From: an uncultured Muribaculaceae bacterium | GTDB lineage: Bacteria; Bacteroidota; Bacteroidia; Bacteroidales; Muribaculaceae | NCBI GenBank assembly: GCA_910587235.1 | Contig: CAJUKD010000028.1 | Span: 1-30,778 of the forward strand | Direction of reading: 5' to 3' | DNA: 30,778 bases | In this document: piece by piece, positions 1-8,458 of the stretch | Numbering within the stretch: position 1 is the stretch's first letter | How the letters are laid out: each line of letters begins with the position of its first letter | Notes under the pieces: generated by a model | Told to the model about the DNA's origin: nothing | The model's input: only the letters and a program-made list of their open reading frames with translations | The model's database searches: none | Program-made: the position numbers and the translations under genes

Positions 1-89
1 CGTCTAAACTGACGGGCTATATCTTCGCATCCTTTGTTTTCGCTGAATAGTTACGATAGAATCTTTTGTGGTTAAACAATGTTAACACT

Positions 90-117
90 CGGCCGGACGG
101 TGAAGCTGTTCCGGCCG
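90..117. other. Stem-loop in the hppA upstream region
   Basis: An 8-bp perfect inverted repeat (CGGCCGGA / TCCGGCCG) with a 12-base loop sits about 65 bases before hppA, followed by an A/T-rich stretch. It could be the terminator of a gene to the left of the window or a hairpin in the hppA leader. I found no convincing full promoter in bases 1-181, so the two cannot be told apart here. A weaker dyad, GTTAA-N6-TTAAC, lies just upstream at 71-86. Confidence 0.35.
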
Positions 118-181
118 AAAGTTTTAATTTTACGCTAACTAAACAAAATACTAACCACCTTAAATCACATTCTTTCAACAA

Positions 182-2386
182 ATGGAAAAATCCTTGTTCT
201 GGATTGTGCCTGCGGCGTCCTTTCTGGCTTTGCTGCTGGCATGGTACTTTTATCGCGGTATGATGAGCCGCAGCGAAGGTACCGACCGGATGGCGCGTAT
301 CGCCTCGCATGTCCGTAAAGGCGCAATGTCTTATCTGCGGCAGCAGTACAAAATCGTTACGATAGTCTTTGTGGTTATCGCGGCGATTTTTGCTGTAATG
401 GCCTATGGATTCAATCTTCAGAATCCATGGGTGCCTGTAGCCTTCCTCACCGGCGGTTTCTTCTCCGGACTTTCAGGTTATCTCGGCATGAAGACGGCCA
501 CCAACGCTTCGGCGCGAACGGCCAATGCCGCACGTACATCGCTTGACGCTGGTCTGCGCGTGGCTTTCCGCAGCGGTGCCGTGATGGGTCTTGTCGTAGT
601 GGGACTCGGCCTGCTCGACATTTCGTTCTGGTATCTTATACTTGACTATTTCGTGGCCGACGATCCCGCGGCTCCGACGGCCAAACTCTGCATGATTACC
701 ACCACTATGCTTACATTCGGCATGGGTGCTTCGACCCAGGCGCTCTTCGCGCGTGTCGGCGGCGGTATCTACACTAAAGCGGCCGACGTCGGCGCCGACC
801 TTGTCGGAAAAGTCGAAGCCGGTATTCCAGAGGACGATCCCCGCAATCCGGCGACTATTGCCGACAATGTGGGCGACAACGTGGGCGACGTGGCCGGTAT
901 GGGCGCCGATCTCTATGAATCGTACTGCGGTTCCATTCTTGCTACTGCCGCCTTGGGTGCGGCCGCATTTATCGGCGGCGGCGACACTGAGATGCAGTAC
1001 AAGGCCGTGATCGCTCCCATGCTTATCGCGGCAGTGGGCATAGTGCTGTCGATCATAGGCATATTCTCCGTGCGCACCAAAGAGAATGCGACGATGAAGA
1101 ATCTGCTTGGCGCTCTGTCTTTCGGTACAAATCTCAGCTCTGTTCTGATTGTCGGTGCCACTTTCCTTATCCTGTGGGCGCTTCAGCTTACAAACTGGGT
1201 GAATATATCTTTGGCAGTGGTAGTCGGTCTTGTCGTAGGCATAGTCATAGGCCGTTCGACAGAGTACTATACGTCGCAGTCGTATAAACCGACAAAACGC
1301 CTTGCCGAAAGCGGTAAGACGGGACCTGCCACGGTTATCATTTCCGGAGTCGGTCTTGGTATGGTTTCCACGGCTGTTCCTGTGATAGCTGTAGTGGCGG
1401 GTATCATTCTGTCCTACTGGCTTGCTTCAGGTTTCGACTTCTCGAATGTGGCTATGGGACTATACGGTATCGGCATAGCCGCTGTCGGCATGCTCTCGAC
1501 CCTCGGCATCACTCTTGCTACCGATGCTTACGGACCTATCGCCGACAATGCCGGCGGCAATGCCGAGATGAGCGGATTGGGCGAAGAAGTACGTCGCCGT
1601 ACGGATGCGCTTGATTCTCTGGGTAATACCACTGCGGCCACGGGCAAAGGTTTTGCCATAGGTTCGGCTGCTCTGACAGGTCTGGCGCTTCTTGCCTCTT
1701 ATGTCGAGGAATTGCGCATAGGCATGTCGCGTCTGGGACAGACTGTCATAGAATTGCCGGGCGGCGCCGTGCGTCCTTTGCACGACGCCTCGTTCACCGA
1801 CTTCATGACTTATTTCGATGTCACACTTATGAACCCCAAAGTGCTTTCAGGCATGTTTATCGGTTCGATGATGGCGTTCCTTTTCTGTGGCCTTACCATG
1901 AATGCCGTAGGTCGTGCCGCTGCACACATGGTCGAAGAAGTGCGCCGTCAGTTCCGTGAGATCAAAGGTATACTGACCGGTCAGGCCGAACCGGACTATG
2001 CCCGCTGCGTACAGATATCCACCAAGGGAGCGCAGCGCGAGATGATTTTCCCGTCCTTGCTTGCCATTCTTGCTCCTATTGTTACAGGTCTTGTCTTCGG
2101 CGTGCCCGGCGTCATAGGTCTGCTTGTAGGCGGACTCTCGGCCGGTTTCGTGCTGGCTATCTTTATGGCCAACTCTGGAGGAGCATGGGATAATGCAAAG
2201 AAATACATAGAAGAAGGCAATCATGGCGGCAAGGGTAGCGAAGTACATAAGGCTACAGTCGTGGGAGATACCGTGGGCGATCCGTTCAAGGATACATCCG
2301 GTCCCAGCCTTAACATTCTTATAAAGCTTATGTCGATGGTCGCTATCGTAATGGCCGGTCTGACTGTCAGCTGGAGCCTGTTCTGA
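182..2386 (+). CDS. hppA: Membrane-bound K+-dependent ion-pumping pyrophosphatase
   Basis: This integral membrane pump couples pyrophosphate hydrolysis to cation export. The protein has 734 residues and many membrane helices. The pyrophosphate/Mg site is intact: DVGADLVGKVE at 202-212, followed by the DNVGDNVGD stretch, and near the C-terminus GDTVGDPFKDTSGPS. The motif NTTAATGKG has Ala485 and Gly488 where K+-independent enzymes have Lys and Thr, so it should need K+. Thr90, Phe94, Asp146 and Met176 match, at the same numbers, the four residues I recall as the signature of Na+,H+-co-pumping enzymes described for Bacteroides vulgatus. It is a single-gene transcript ended by the hairpin at 2401-2448. 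The family call is certain; the ion specificity is an inference from residues. Confidence 0.97.
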   Translation: MEKSLFWIVPAASFLALLLAWYFYRGMMSRSEGTDRMARIASHVRKGAMSYLRQQYKIVTIVFVVIAAIFAVMAYGFNLQNPWVPVAFLTGGFFSGLSGYLGMKTATNASARTANAARTSLDAGLRVAFRSGAVMGLVVVGLGLLDISFWYLILDYFVADDPAAPTAKLCMITTTMLTFGMGASTQALFARVGGGIYTKAADVGADLVGKVEAGIPEDDPRNPATIADNVGDNVGDVAGMGADLYESYCGSILATAALGAAAFIGGGDTEMQYKAVIAPMLIAAVGIVLSIIGIFSVRTKENATMKNLLGALSFGTNLSSVLIVGATFLILWALQLTNWVNISLAVVVGLVVGIVIGRSTEYYTSQSYKPTKRLAESGKTGPATVIISGVGLGMVSTAVPVIAVVAGIILSYWLASGFDFSNVAMGLYGIGIAAVGMLSTLGITLATDAYGPIADNAGGNAEMSGLGEEVRRRTDALDSLGNTTAATGKGFAIGSAALTGLALLASYVEELRIGMSRLGQTVIELPGGAVRPLHDASFTDFMTYFDVTLMNPKVLSGMFIGSMMAFLFCGLTMNAVGRAAAHMVEEVRRQFREIKGILTGQAEPDYARCVQISTKGAQREMIFPSLLAILAPIVTGLVFGVPGVIGLLVGGLSAGFVLAIFMANSGGAWDNAKKYIEEGNHGGKGSEVHKATVVGDTVGDPFKDTSGPSLNILIKLMSMVAIVMAGLTVSWSLF

Positions 2387-2400
2387 AATATTTTACACAT

Positions 2401-2448
2401 AATATAATAGAAGTAAGCCGCCCGTGGGCGGCTTACTTCTATTATATT
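2401..2448 (+). terminator. Long perfect hairpin after hppA
   Basis: A perfect 23-bp inverted repeat (arms 2401-2423 and 2426-2448, two bases between) starts 15 bases after the hppA stop. The inner part is GC-rich (AAGTAAGCCGCCC) and the outer part AT-rich, with an alternating A/T tail in place of a clean T-run. It most likely ends hppA transcription. The near-absent spacer means the real loop would be four to six bases. Confidence 0.75.
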
Positions 2449-2548
2449 ATATTATGTGGTGTGGTGCTTCACTAAGGCATAAGCGTATCTCTACTCGCGG
2501 CGTATGTAAAATAATTCTGATAATTTTTTTTGAAAAATTTGAGAAAAC

Positions 2549-2579
2549 TTGTGTAACTAAAAATATAGTTATATATTTG
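2549..2579 (+). promoter_or_regulatory. Promoter of the blaI-blaR pair
   Basis: A perfect -7 box TATATTTG at 2572-2579 lies 20 bases after a partial -33 box (TTG at 2549-2551), which is the Bacteroidetes vegetative arrangement. Transcription should begin near 2585, giving a leader of roughly 48 bases before the ATG at 2633. Dyad 1 (2554-2571) fills the spacer between the two boxes and dyad 2 (2587-2604) covers the start point, so a repressor bound there would block RNA polymerase. Confidence 0.75.
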
Positions 2580-2625
2580 CCATGTGTAACTAATTTATTA
2601 GTTATAGCAACTGCAAAAATAGTTG
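2554..2625. promoter_or_regulatory. Three 18-bp dyad operators, likely BlaI-type sites
   Basis: Three 18-base dyads share the form yAACTr-N6-TAGTTr. Site 1 is 2554-2571 (TAACTA, TAGTTA), site 2 is 2587-2604 (TAACTA, TAGTTA, with the match extended to 7-bp arms) and site 3 is 2608-2625 (CAACTG, TAGTTG). Starts are 33 and 21 bases apart, close to three and two helical turns, so all sites face the same side of the DNA. BlaI/MecI repressors are known to bind dyads as dimers in their own promoters, so self-repression by the next gene is the natural reading. Confidence 0.75.
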
Positions 2626-2632
2626 AAAGTGT

Positions 2633-3016
2633 ATGACAAACAAAGGCAGAAAAAAATCCTTGCTGACGCCTCGGGAGGAAGAGGTGATGCAGATGTTGTG
2701 GACATGGGGACCGCAGTTCGTCCGTGAACTGCTGGAGCGATACCCCGACCCTCGGCCGCATTTCAATACCGTATCGACCGTGATCCGTAATCTTGAGGAT
2801 AAAGGCTTTGTCGACCACGAAGTTGTGGCGGGTTCTCATCGTTATCGTGCCGTGCGCGCCAAAGAGGAGTTCCGCGACCGTTCGCTCGGACAGATCGTGA
2901 AAGGATATTTCAACAACAGTTATCTCGGAGCTGTGTCGACTCTTGTCGAAGAAGAGAAAATCTCTCTTGATGAATTGAAAGAGCTGATTGATATGATAGA
3001 ACGCAAAAAATCATGA
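2633..3016 (+). CDS. BlaI/MecI-family winged-helix repressor
   Basis: The protein has 127 residues, the usual size for BlaI/MecI (Penicillinase_R) repressors. The N-terminal half is a winged helix beginning LTPREEEVMQMLW, with the recognition region HFNTVSTVIRNLEDKGFV; the C-terminal half is helical and would form the dimer. In this family the repressor is inactivated by proteolysis after its membrane partner senses a signal. Its ATGA overlap with the next gene couples their translation. No beta-lactamase gene is near, so the target may be only its own operon or unlinked genes. The three dyads upstream fit autoregulation. Confidence 0.93.
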   Translation: MTNKGRKKSLLTPREEEVMQMLWTWGPQFVRELLERYPDPRPHFNTVSTVIRNLEDKGFVDHEVVAGSHRYRAVRAKEEFRDRSLGQIVKGYFNNSYLGAVSTLVEEEKISLDELKELIDMIERKKS

Positions 3017-4497
3017 CTATGGGCGCATTCACTTCTTATACTTTCGTGGCCGGTCTGGTGCTTCTCAGCCTGTACCTTGTTTACAAATGGCTCCTCGCCA
3101 ATGAGAAACAGCCTCTTTTTAACCGTTGTGTGCTCATTGGAACATACGTGGTGTCGGCACTTGTGCCCGCCTTTGTCTTTAGCGGAATCGTAGTGCAGCC
3201 ATACATTGTCGGCGAAACAGTTGCCGGAGAACTACAGATGCTCGGCGTGACTGCCGCTACAGAGCCGGCTGCGTCCGCTTGGACGGATAAGCTTCCCGCT
3301 CTTGCAGTCGGTGTATATCTCGCAGGTGTGGCCGTAATGACAATCTTTACGCTTGTCAGCTGGTGTCGCCTTGCGCTGACTGTGCGCCGCGGTCAAAGAA
3401 TTAAAAAAGGCCGGTACACGCTTGTGCTGCTCGACGACTGCCGTCTGTCGCCTTTCAGCTGGATGCATTATATAGTTATGGGTCGTGAGGACTATGACAC
3501 TGCAGGAGAAATGATTATGGCGCACGAGATGAAACATATCGACTGCCGTCATCCCATCGATCTTGTCGTAGGGCAATTGGGTATTATATTTCTATGGTAT
3601 AATCCGGCTTCATGGCTTATGCTCGACGAACTTCGTAGTGTTCATGAATATCAGGCAGATATGGCTGTCATTGCCGACGGACACGATGTCCGCGCCTATC
3701 AGATGTTGCTTATAAAAAAAGCTGTTGGCCAAAGTTTTCCAGTCCTTGCCAACAGCCTGAATCATAGTAAACTTAAAAAACGTATCACCATGATGCTAAA
3801 ATCTTCAACAAGCAAGTCGCGCCGGGTGCGCGCTCTTGCACTGGTGCCAGCCGTAGCCGTGGCACTCGCAGTGGTAAACCTACCTTTCGTGTCCTGCGGA
3901 ATCGATTCTGTTTCCGACGTGGGCAAAGATAGTGAAAAAATTCCGGCGGATGAAACGTCGCCCAAAGCTTATGTCGAAGTTGAAACTATCGATGATACTC
4001 ATCTGAATCCTGAGGATATCGAATCAATAACAGTATATAGGGATAGCCTTATTGTCATCGAGGCAAAGGAAGGAACTGTCTATCATGTGAAAAATCCTAA
4101 TGGCATAAAAGTCGAGGCTCATAGTTCGGATTCCTCCGGCGATGAAACTGAAGGTATACGGGTTGTTGGAATGAGCAGCATAGAGAAAGAATCCCCGCTT
4201 GAAGGGATGCCTGAGTTTCCGGGCGGAAATCAGGAAATGCTGAAGTGGCTGATGAAAAATGTGCAATATCCCGAAGATGCTCTAAAGGCAGAGAAGCAGG
4301 GGCGTGTTATTGTCGGTTTCGTAGTCGGAGCCGATGGTTCGATAAGAGATGCCGTTGTCAATAATCCGGTATGGCCTTCGCTCGATGCCGAAGCCATACG
4401 GGTGGTCAAGGCTATGCCACGCTGGACTCCCGGCAAGAAGGATGGCTGTGAAGTGGAGGTAAAGTTCAGTGTTCCTATCGAATTCAAACTACAATAA
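3013..4497 (+). CDS. BlaR1-like M56 metallopeptidase with C-terminal TonB domain
   Basis: This 494-residue membrane protein is the expected sensor/protease partner of the upstream repressor. N-terminal membrane segments lie near 8-27, 39-60 and 95-117. The M56 zinc site is HEMKH at 171-175, with the downstream helix HEYQAD likely giving the third ligand, and a fourth hydrophobic segment follows near 274-293. In place of a penicillin-binding sensor, the C-terminus has an acidic linker and then a TonB C-terminal-like domain (from about 400, FPGG to the end, with QYPEDALK and GRVIVGFVVGADGSI). It overlaps the repressor gene by four bases. The signal sensed is unknown. The family is clear; the partnership is inferred from coupling. 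Confidence 0.9.
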   Translation: MTMGAFTSYTFVAGLVLLSLYLVYKWLLANEKQPLFNRCVLIGTYVVSALVPAFVFSGIVVQPYIVGETVAGELQMLGVTAATEPAASAWTDKLPALAVGVYLAGVAVMTIFTLVSWCRLALTVRRGQRIKKGRYTLVLLDDCRLSPFSWMHYIVMGREDYDTAGEMIMAHEMKHIDCRHPIDLVVGQLGIIFLWYNPASWLMLDELRSVHEYQADMAVIADGHDVRAYQMLLIKKAVGQSFPVLANSLNHSKLKKRITMMLKSSTSKSRRVRALALVPAVAVALAVVNLPFVSCGIDSVSDVGKDSEKIPADETSPKAYVEVETIDDTHLNPEDIESITVYRDSLIVIEAKEGTVYHVKNPNGIKVEAHSSDSSGDETEGIRVVGMSSIEKESPLEGMPEFPGGNQEMLKWLMKNVQYPEDALKAEKQGRVIVGFVVGADGSIRDAVVNNPVWPSLDAEAIRVVKAMPRWTPGKKDGCEVEVKFSVPIEFKLQ

Positions 4498-4511
4498 TAA
4501 ATAAACTCTAT

Positions 4512-4560
4512 AACAAACAAGAGGAGCGACCTCCGCTGAGTGTCGCTCCTCTTGTTTGTT
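4512..4560. terminator. Bidirectional terminator between convergent operons
   Basis: A perfect 19-bp inverted repeat (arms 4512-4530 and 4542-4560) with an 11-base loop lies between the end of the M56 gene and the end of araB. The GC-rich core is AGGAGCGAC / GTCGCTCCT, and the outer arms AACAAACAA / TTGTTTGTT give a T-rich tail in both directions. It can therefore serve both convergent transcripts. Confidence 0.8.
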
Positions 4561-4572
4561 GTGTATGGAAAA

Positions 4573-6174
4573 TCAGACTCCGGCCTTGATGGCGGCGTGT
4601 TCGAGTGCTATGCCGCGCGAATAGGCCGCGATGTAGGCGTCGAAACCGCCGACATCGGCGGGATCCGGTTTTATTTCCGTGCCTGCCTCGCCGAGGAATA
4701 CTTTTTCTTCAAGCCATTCGGCCAAAGTCTTTCCGTCGGGGTTGTTGACAAGATACGATGCGAGCAACGCAATGCCCCATGCGCCGCCTTCGCCTGCGGT
4801 TTCCATAACGGAAATAGGCGAATTGAGGGCGGCTGCAAGTATGCGTTGGCCTACAACGGGAGTCTTGAACAGACCTCCGTGGCCTGTGATGCGGTCGACT
4901 TGCACTTTCTCTTTGTTGAAGAGAATGTCATTTCCGATCTTCAGTACGGAGACTGAAGCGAAAAGATTGGCACGCATGAAGTTTGCCAGGGTAAAACGGT
5001 CGTCGGCCTTGCGTACGAAGATCGGCCGGCCTTCGGTCAGTCCGACGACGGGTTCGCCCGAGAAGAAATTGTAGGACAGCAGACCTCCGCAGTCGGCGTC
5101 GCCTTTGAGGGCTTCGCCATAGAGGCGTCCGAAAAGTTCATCCATGTCGACGGGTACGCCTATCAGTTCCTGGAAACGGCGGAATATGCCTACCCAGGCG
5201 TTGAGGTCGGACGTGCAGTTGTTGCAGTGCACCATTGCTACGGGGCTGCCGTCGGGCGTAGTCACCATGTCGATTACCTCGTATGGCTGTGAAAGTTCTT
5301 TTTCAAGCACAATCATGGAGAAAGACGATGTGCCGGCCGATACGTTGCCGGTGCGAGGCAGTACGGCGTTGGTTGCCACCATGCCCGTTCCGGCGTCGCC
5401 TTCGGGCGGACAGAGAGCTGTGCCGGCCCGAAGTGTGCCCGATTTGTCGAGCAGAGCTGCGCCTTCTTTTGTAAGGGAGCCGGCATCCTCGCCTGCGCTG
5501 AGAACGGCGGGGAGGATGTCGCGCAGCTTCTCTGTGAAACCTTTGGCAGCTGCTACCGCTTCGAATTTCTCAATCATTGCGGATGAATAATCTCCGGTGT
5601 CGGAGTCGATGGGCATCATTCCGGAGGCATCGCCTACGCCGATGACCTTGCGGCCGGTCAGTCGCCAGTGGATATATCCGGCCAGAGTTGTCAGGAAGCT
5701 TATTTCGCTGATATGTGTTTCTCCGTCAAGAATGGCCTGATAGAGATGCGATATGCTCCAGCGCAGAGGGATGTTGAAATTGAAAAGCTCCGACAGTTCG
5801 GCGGCGGCGCGGCCGGTGTTCGTGTTGCGCCAGGTGCGGAAAGGCACCAGAATACGACCTTCGGCGCCGAAAGCCATATAGCCGTGCATCATTGCGCTTA
5901 TACCTATTGCGGCCAGGCGCTCGATGTCGACACCGTAGTCGCGGCGTACGTTCGCGCGCAGATCGGCATAACAAGCCTGCATGCCGTTGATTATATCGTC
6001 GATGCTATAGGTCCACAGTCCGTCGACAAGGCGGTTTTCCCAATCGTGCACACCTTGTGCGACGGGGGCGTTTGTGGCACCGTCGGTGAGCACGGCTTTG
6101 ATGCGTGTAGAGCCGAACTCTATGCCCAGCACCGCGCGGCCGTCGGCGATGACGTTTTTCAAATCGGTGTTCAT
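4573..6174 (-). CDS. araB: Ribulokinase of the FGGY family (Bacteroidetes type)
   Basis: This cytoplasmic kinase should phosphorylate L-ribulose to L-ribulose-5-phosphate with ATP. The 533-residue protein has the two-domain FGGY fold: the N-terminal phosphate loop GIEFGSTRIKAVL near 16-28 (Glu in place of the usual Asp), a central PPEGDAGTGM stretch followed by GNVSAGTSSFSM, and the C-terminal MetAlaGluGly-like turn ETAGEGGAWGIALL. Sequence alone would allow a xylulokinase-like assignment, but its place as last gene of an arabinose operon, nine bases after araA, points to ribulokinase. The terminator at 4512-4560 follows. Family certain, substrate inferred from context. Confidence 0.9.
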   Translation of the reverse strand: MNTDLKNVIADGRAVLGIEFGSTRIKAVLTDGATNAPVAQGVHDWENRLVDGLWTYSIDDIINGMQACYADLRANVRRDYGVDIERLAAIGISAMMHGYMAFGAEGRILVPFRTWRNTNTGRAAAELSELFNFNIPLRWSISHLYQAILDGETHISEISFLTTLAGYIHWRLTGRKVIGVGDASGMMPIDSDTGDYSSAMIEKFEAVAAAKGFTEKLRDILPAVLSAGEDAGSLTKEGAALLDKSGTLRAGTALCPPEGDAGTGMVATNAVLPRTGNVSAGTSSFSMIVLEKELSQPYEVIDMVTTPDGSPVAMVHCNNCTSDLNAWVGIFRRFQELIGVPVDMDELFGRLYGEALKGDADCGGLLSYNFFSGEPVVGLTEGRPIFVRKADDRFTLANFMRANLFASVSVLKIGNDILFNKEKVQVDRITGHGGLFKTPVVGQRILAAALNSPISVMETAGEGGAWGIALLASYLVNNPDGKTLAEWLEEKVFLGEAGTEIKPDPADVGGFDAYIAAYSRGIALEHAAIKAGV

Positions 6175-6183
6175 GACATTGGC

Positions 6184-7716
6184 TTACTTATAAAAAGAGC
6201 GGTTCAGCATGTAGTAAACCTCGCCCAGACGCAGGTTCTGCTTGAAGTCTTCGATAGTGGTGTTTTTGTCGATATGCACCATTTCGATTCCGGCCATTTC
6301 GGCATAATCTTCCCAGTATTCGGGTGTCAGGACGTATGAGAAGCACGAGTGGTGTGTGCCTCCGGCAAGAATCCATGCGGTTGCGCCGATTTCGAAGCTC
6401 GGCTGCGGAATCCACAGGGCGGATGCCACGGGCAGTTTGGGCAGAGGCTTGCTCTTTATGCAGTCGACGTCGTTCACAATCAGGCGGAAGCGGTTGCCCA
6501 TGTCGACAACTGTAGCGGTGACTCCATAGCCCGGACGAGATGTAAATACCAGACGTGCGGTCTGTGTTTTGCGGTAGCCGATGCCGAGGAAGTGGACTTC
6601 CAGACGGGGGCGCTGTTCGGCTATGAGCGGGCACACTTCAAGCATGTGAGCCTGAAGGATAGCGCTTTGCTTGCCGTCGAAATTAAGGGTATAGTCTTCG
6701 AGGAAAGAACATCCGCGGCCTTGCGACATCACCCATACGGTGCGGTAGAGGGCTGCGCTCTTCCAGTCGCCTTCGGCACCGAAACCGTAGCCTTCGGCCA
6801 TCAGGCGCTGCGATGCCAGTCCGGGGATCTGGTCGAAGCCGTTGCCGGTTTCGTCGACGTTTACGTCGCCGAGGTCATCGAAATTTGTTGTGAAACCTTT
6901 CGCACCCTTGTCGGTGAGTATTGCCCGGAGAGTAAGCTCGGCTTTGGCGGAGTTCCATATTTTGCGGTATGCTTCGGTCGATTTGTCTTCGAGCGATTTT
7001 TCGTGGTCATATTCTTTGAAGTATGTTTCCACGAGTGCATCCACGTCGGCGTCGGCTACTTTGTGGAAATAGGACAGAACTTCACTGAAAGGACAGTAGT
7101 CGACATGGTAGCCCATGCGTATTTCCGCTTCAACCTTGTCGCCGTCGGTAACGGCTACATTATTCATCTGGTCGCCGAATCGGAGGATAAGCATGTCCTG
7201 AGAGTCTGCCCATGCCACAGCTACACGCTGCCATACGGCGATGCGTTCCAGAGTGGCGTCGTCTTTCCAGTAGCCGGTCACTACTTTGCGGCGTATGCGC
7301 ATGCGAGAGCAGATATGCCCGAATTCGCGGTCGCCATGGGCGCTCTGGTTAAGGTTCATGAAGTCCATGTCCATGGTTTCCCAGGGAATTTCCGCATTGT
7401 ACTGGGTGTGGAAGTGAAGCATGGGCTTGTTGAGAATCTGCAGGCCGTGGATCCACATCTTTGCGGGAGAGAATGTGTGCATCCATGTGATTACGCCGGC
7501 GCAGCGCGGATCGTTGTTGGCGGCAGTCATAAGGTCGGCCACTTCACGGGAAGAGTTGGCTGTTCCTTTATAAACGACTTTTACGGGGAGCTTGCCCGAA
7601 TTATTCAGGCTGTCGACCATCTCTTTTGAGTGGCTGTCGACTTTGACCACGGCATCGCCTCCGTAAAGGAGCTGTGCGCCTGTGATCCACCAGATTTCAT
7701 AGTTATCGAAAATCAT
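6184..7716 (-). CDS. araA: L-arabinose isomerase
   Basis: The enzyme converts L-arabinose to L-ribulose in the cytoplasm with Mn2+. Its 510 residues compare with about 500 in Escherichia coli. The four metal/catalytic residues known from the E. coli enzyme have clear counterparts: Glu308 (LMAEGYGFGAEGDWK), Glu340 (FLEDYTLNF), His357 (AHMLEVCP) and His455/456 (GGTHHSCFSY). It lies between araD (31 bases) and araB (9 bases) on the same strand, so all three should be made from one message. Nothing suggests truncation. Confidence 0.97.
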   Translation of the reverse strand: MIFDNYEIWWITGAQLLYGGDAVVKVDSHSKEMVDSLNNSGKLPVKVVYKGTANSSREVADLMTAANNDPRCAGVITWMHTFSPAKMWIHGLQILNKPMLHFHTQYNAEIPWETMDMDFMNLNQSAHGDREFGHICSRMRIRRKVVTGYWKDDATLERIAVWQRVAVAWADSQDMLILRFGDQMNNVAVTDGDKVEAEIRMGYHVDYCPFSEVLSYFHKVADADVDALVETYFKEYDHEKSLEDKSTEAYRKIWNSAKAELTLRAILTDKGAKGFTTNFDDLGDVNVDETGNGFDQIPGLASQRLMAEGYGFGAEGDWKSAALYRTVWVMSQGRGCSFLEDYTLNFDGKQSAILQAHMLEVCPLIAEQRPRLEVHFLGIGYRKTQTARLVFTSRPGYGVTATVVDMGNRFRLIVNDVDCIKSKPLPKLPVASALWIPQPSFEIGATAWILAGGTHHSCFSYVLTPEYWEDYAEMAGIEMVHIDKNTTIEDFKQNLRLGEVYYMLNRSFYK

Positions 7717-7747
7717 AATCGTATTGAATTTATTGTTTGTGGGAGAT

Positions 7748-8443
7748 TCAGTTTTTCTTTTGTCCGTAGTATGCGTTGGGTCCGTGTTTCCGAGAGAAGT
7801 GTTTCTCTATCAGTAGCGGGTTCATGGTAAGGGCGGGATTGACGCTGTAGGCTATGGATGCCATTTTTGCCACCTGTTCCATGACTACGGCGTTGTGTAC
7901 GGCATCGGCGGGCGATTTACCCCAGGCGAAAGGCCCGTGGTTTTTTACCAGTACACCCGGAGTGTGCGTGGGGTTCAGACCCTCGAAACGACGTACGATT
8001 ACCAGTCCGGTGGCAAGTTCGTAGTCGCCTTCGACTTCCTCGCGTGTCATGTCGGGGGTGCAGGGAATTGCCTGATGGAAGTAGTCGGCGTGGGTTGTTC
8101 CTATGTTTGGCAGGTCGATTCCTGCCTGCGCCCAAGCGGTGGCGTATGTCGAATGTGTATGAACCACTCCGCCTATCTCGGAGAAGGCGCGGTAGAGAGC
8201 GAGATGTGTTGGGGTGTCGGAAGAGGGACGCAGATTGCCTTCGACCACTTCACCTGAAGCCAGATCGACCACTACCATATCGGATGCTTTCATGGTATCG
8301 TAGTCAACGCCGCTAGGCTTTATTACGACAAGACCGTTCTCGCGGTCGATGCCTGATACATTTCCCCAGGTGAAAATCACCAGGCCATGGCGTACAAGGT
8401 CGAGATTGGCACGGAATACGTCTTCTTTCAGCTTTTCTAACAT
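7748..8443 (-). CDS. araD: L-ribulose-5-phosphate 4-epimerase
   Basis: The enzyme converts L-ribulose-5-phosphate to D-xylulose-5-phosphate, which enters the pentose phosphate pathway. The 231-residue length equals the usual size. It is a class II aldolase-fold protein: zinc ligands His95 and His97 in HTHSTYATAW and His169 in VLVKNHGPFAWG, Asp120 in TTHADYF at the same number as the catalytic Asp in E. coli, and the C-terminal AYYGQ (Tyr225/226). It sits 15 bases after the araR stop. Together with araA and araB it completes the pathway. Confidence 0.96.
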   Translation of the reverse strand: MLEKLKEDVFRANLDLVRHGLVIFTWGNVSGIDRENGLVVIKPSGVDYDTMKASDMVVVDLASGEVVEGNLRPSSDTPTHLALYRAFSEIGGVVHTHSTYATAWAQAGIDLPNIGTTHADYFHQAIPCTPDMTREEVEGDYELATGLVIVRRFEGLNPTHTPGVLVKNHGPFAWGKSPADAVHNAVVMEQVAKMASIAYSVNPALTMNPLLIEKHFSRKHGPNAYYGQKKN

Positions 8444-8458
8444 AATATCAGGTCGGAT

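Noticed and set aside
2424..2636. 70-codon frame between hppA and blaI
   Set aside because: It begins inside the hppA terminator stem and runs through the blaI promoter and operators.
5668..6339. 223-codon plus-strand frame opposite araB and the araA end
   Set aside because: Spans two real genes on the other strand and shows no recognisable domain.
6349..7629. 426-codon open frame on the plus strand opposite araA
   Set aside because: It mirrors the codon bias of araA, matches no family I recognise, and araA has all its catalytic residues.
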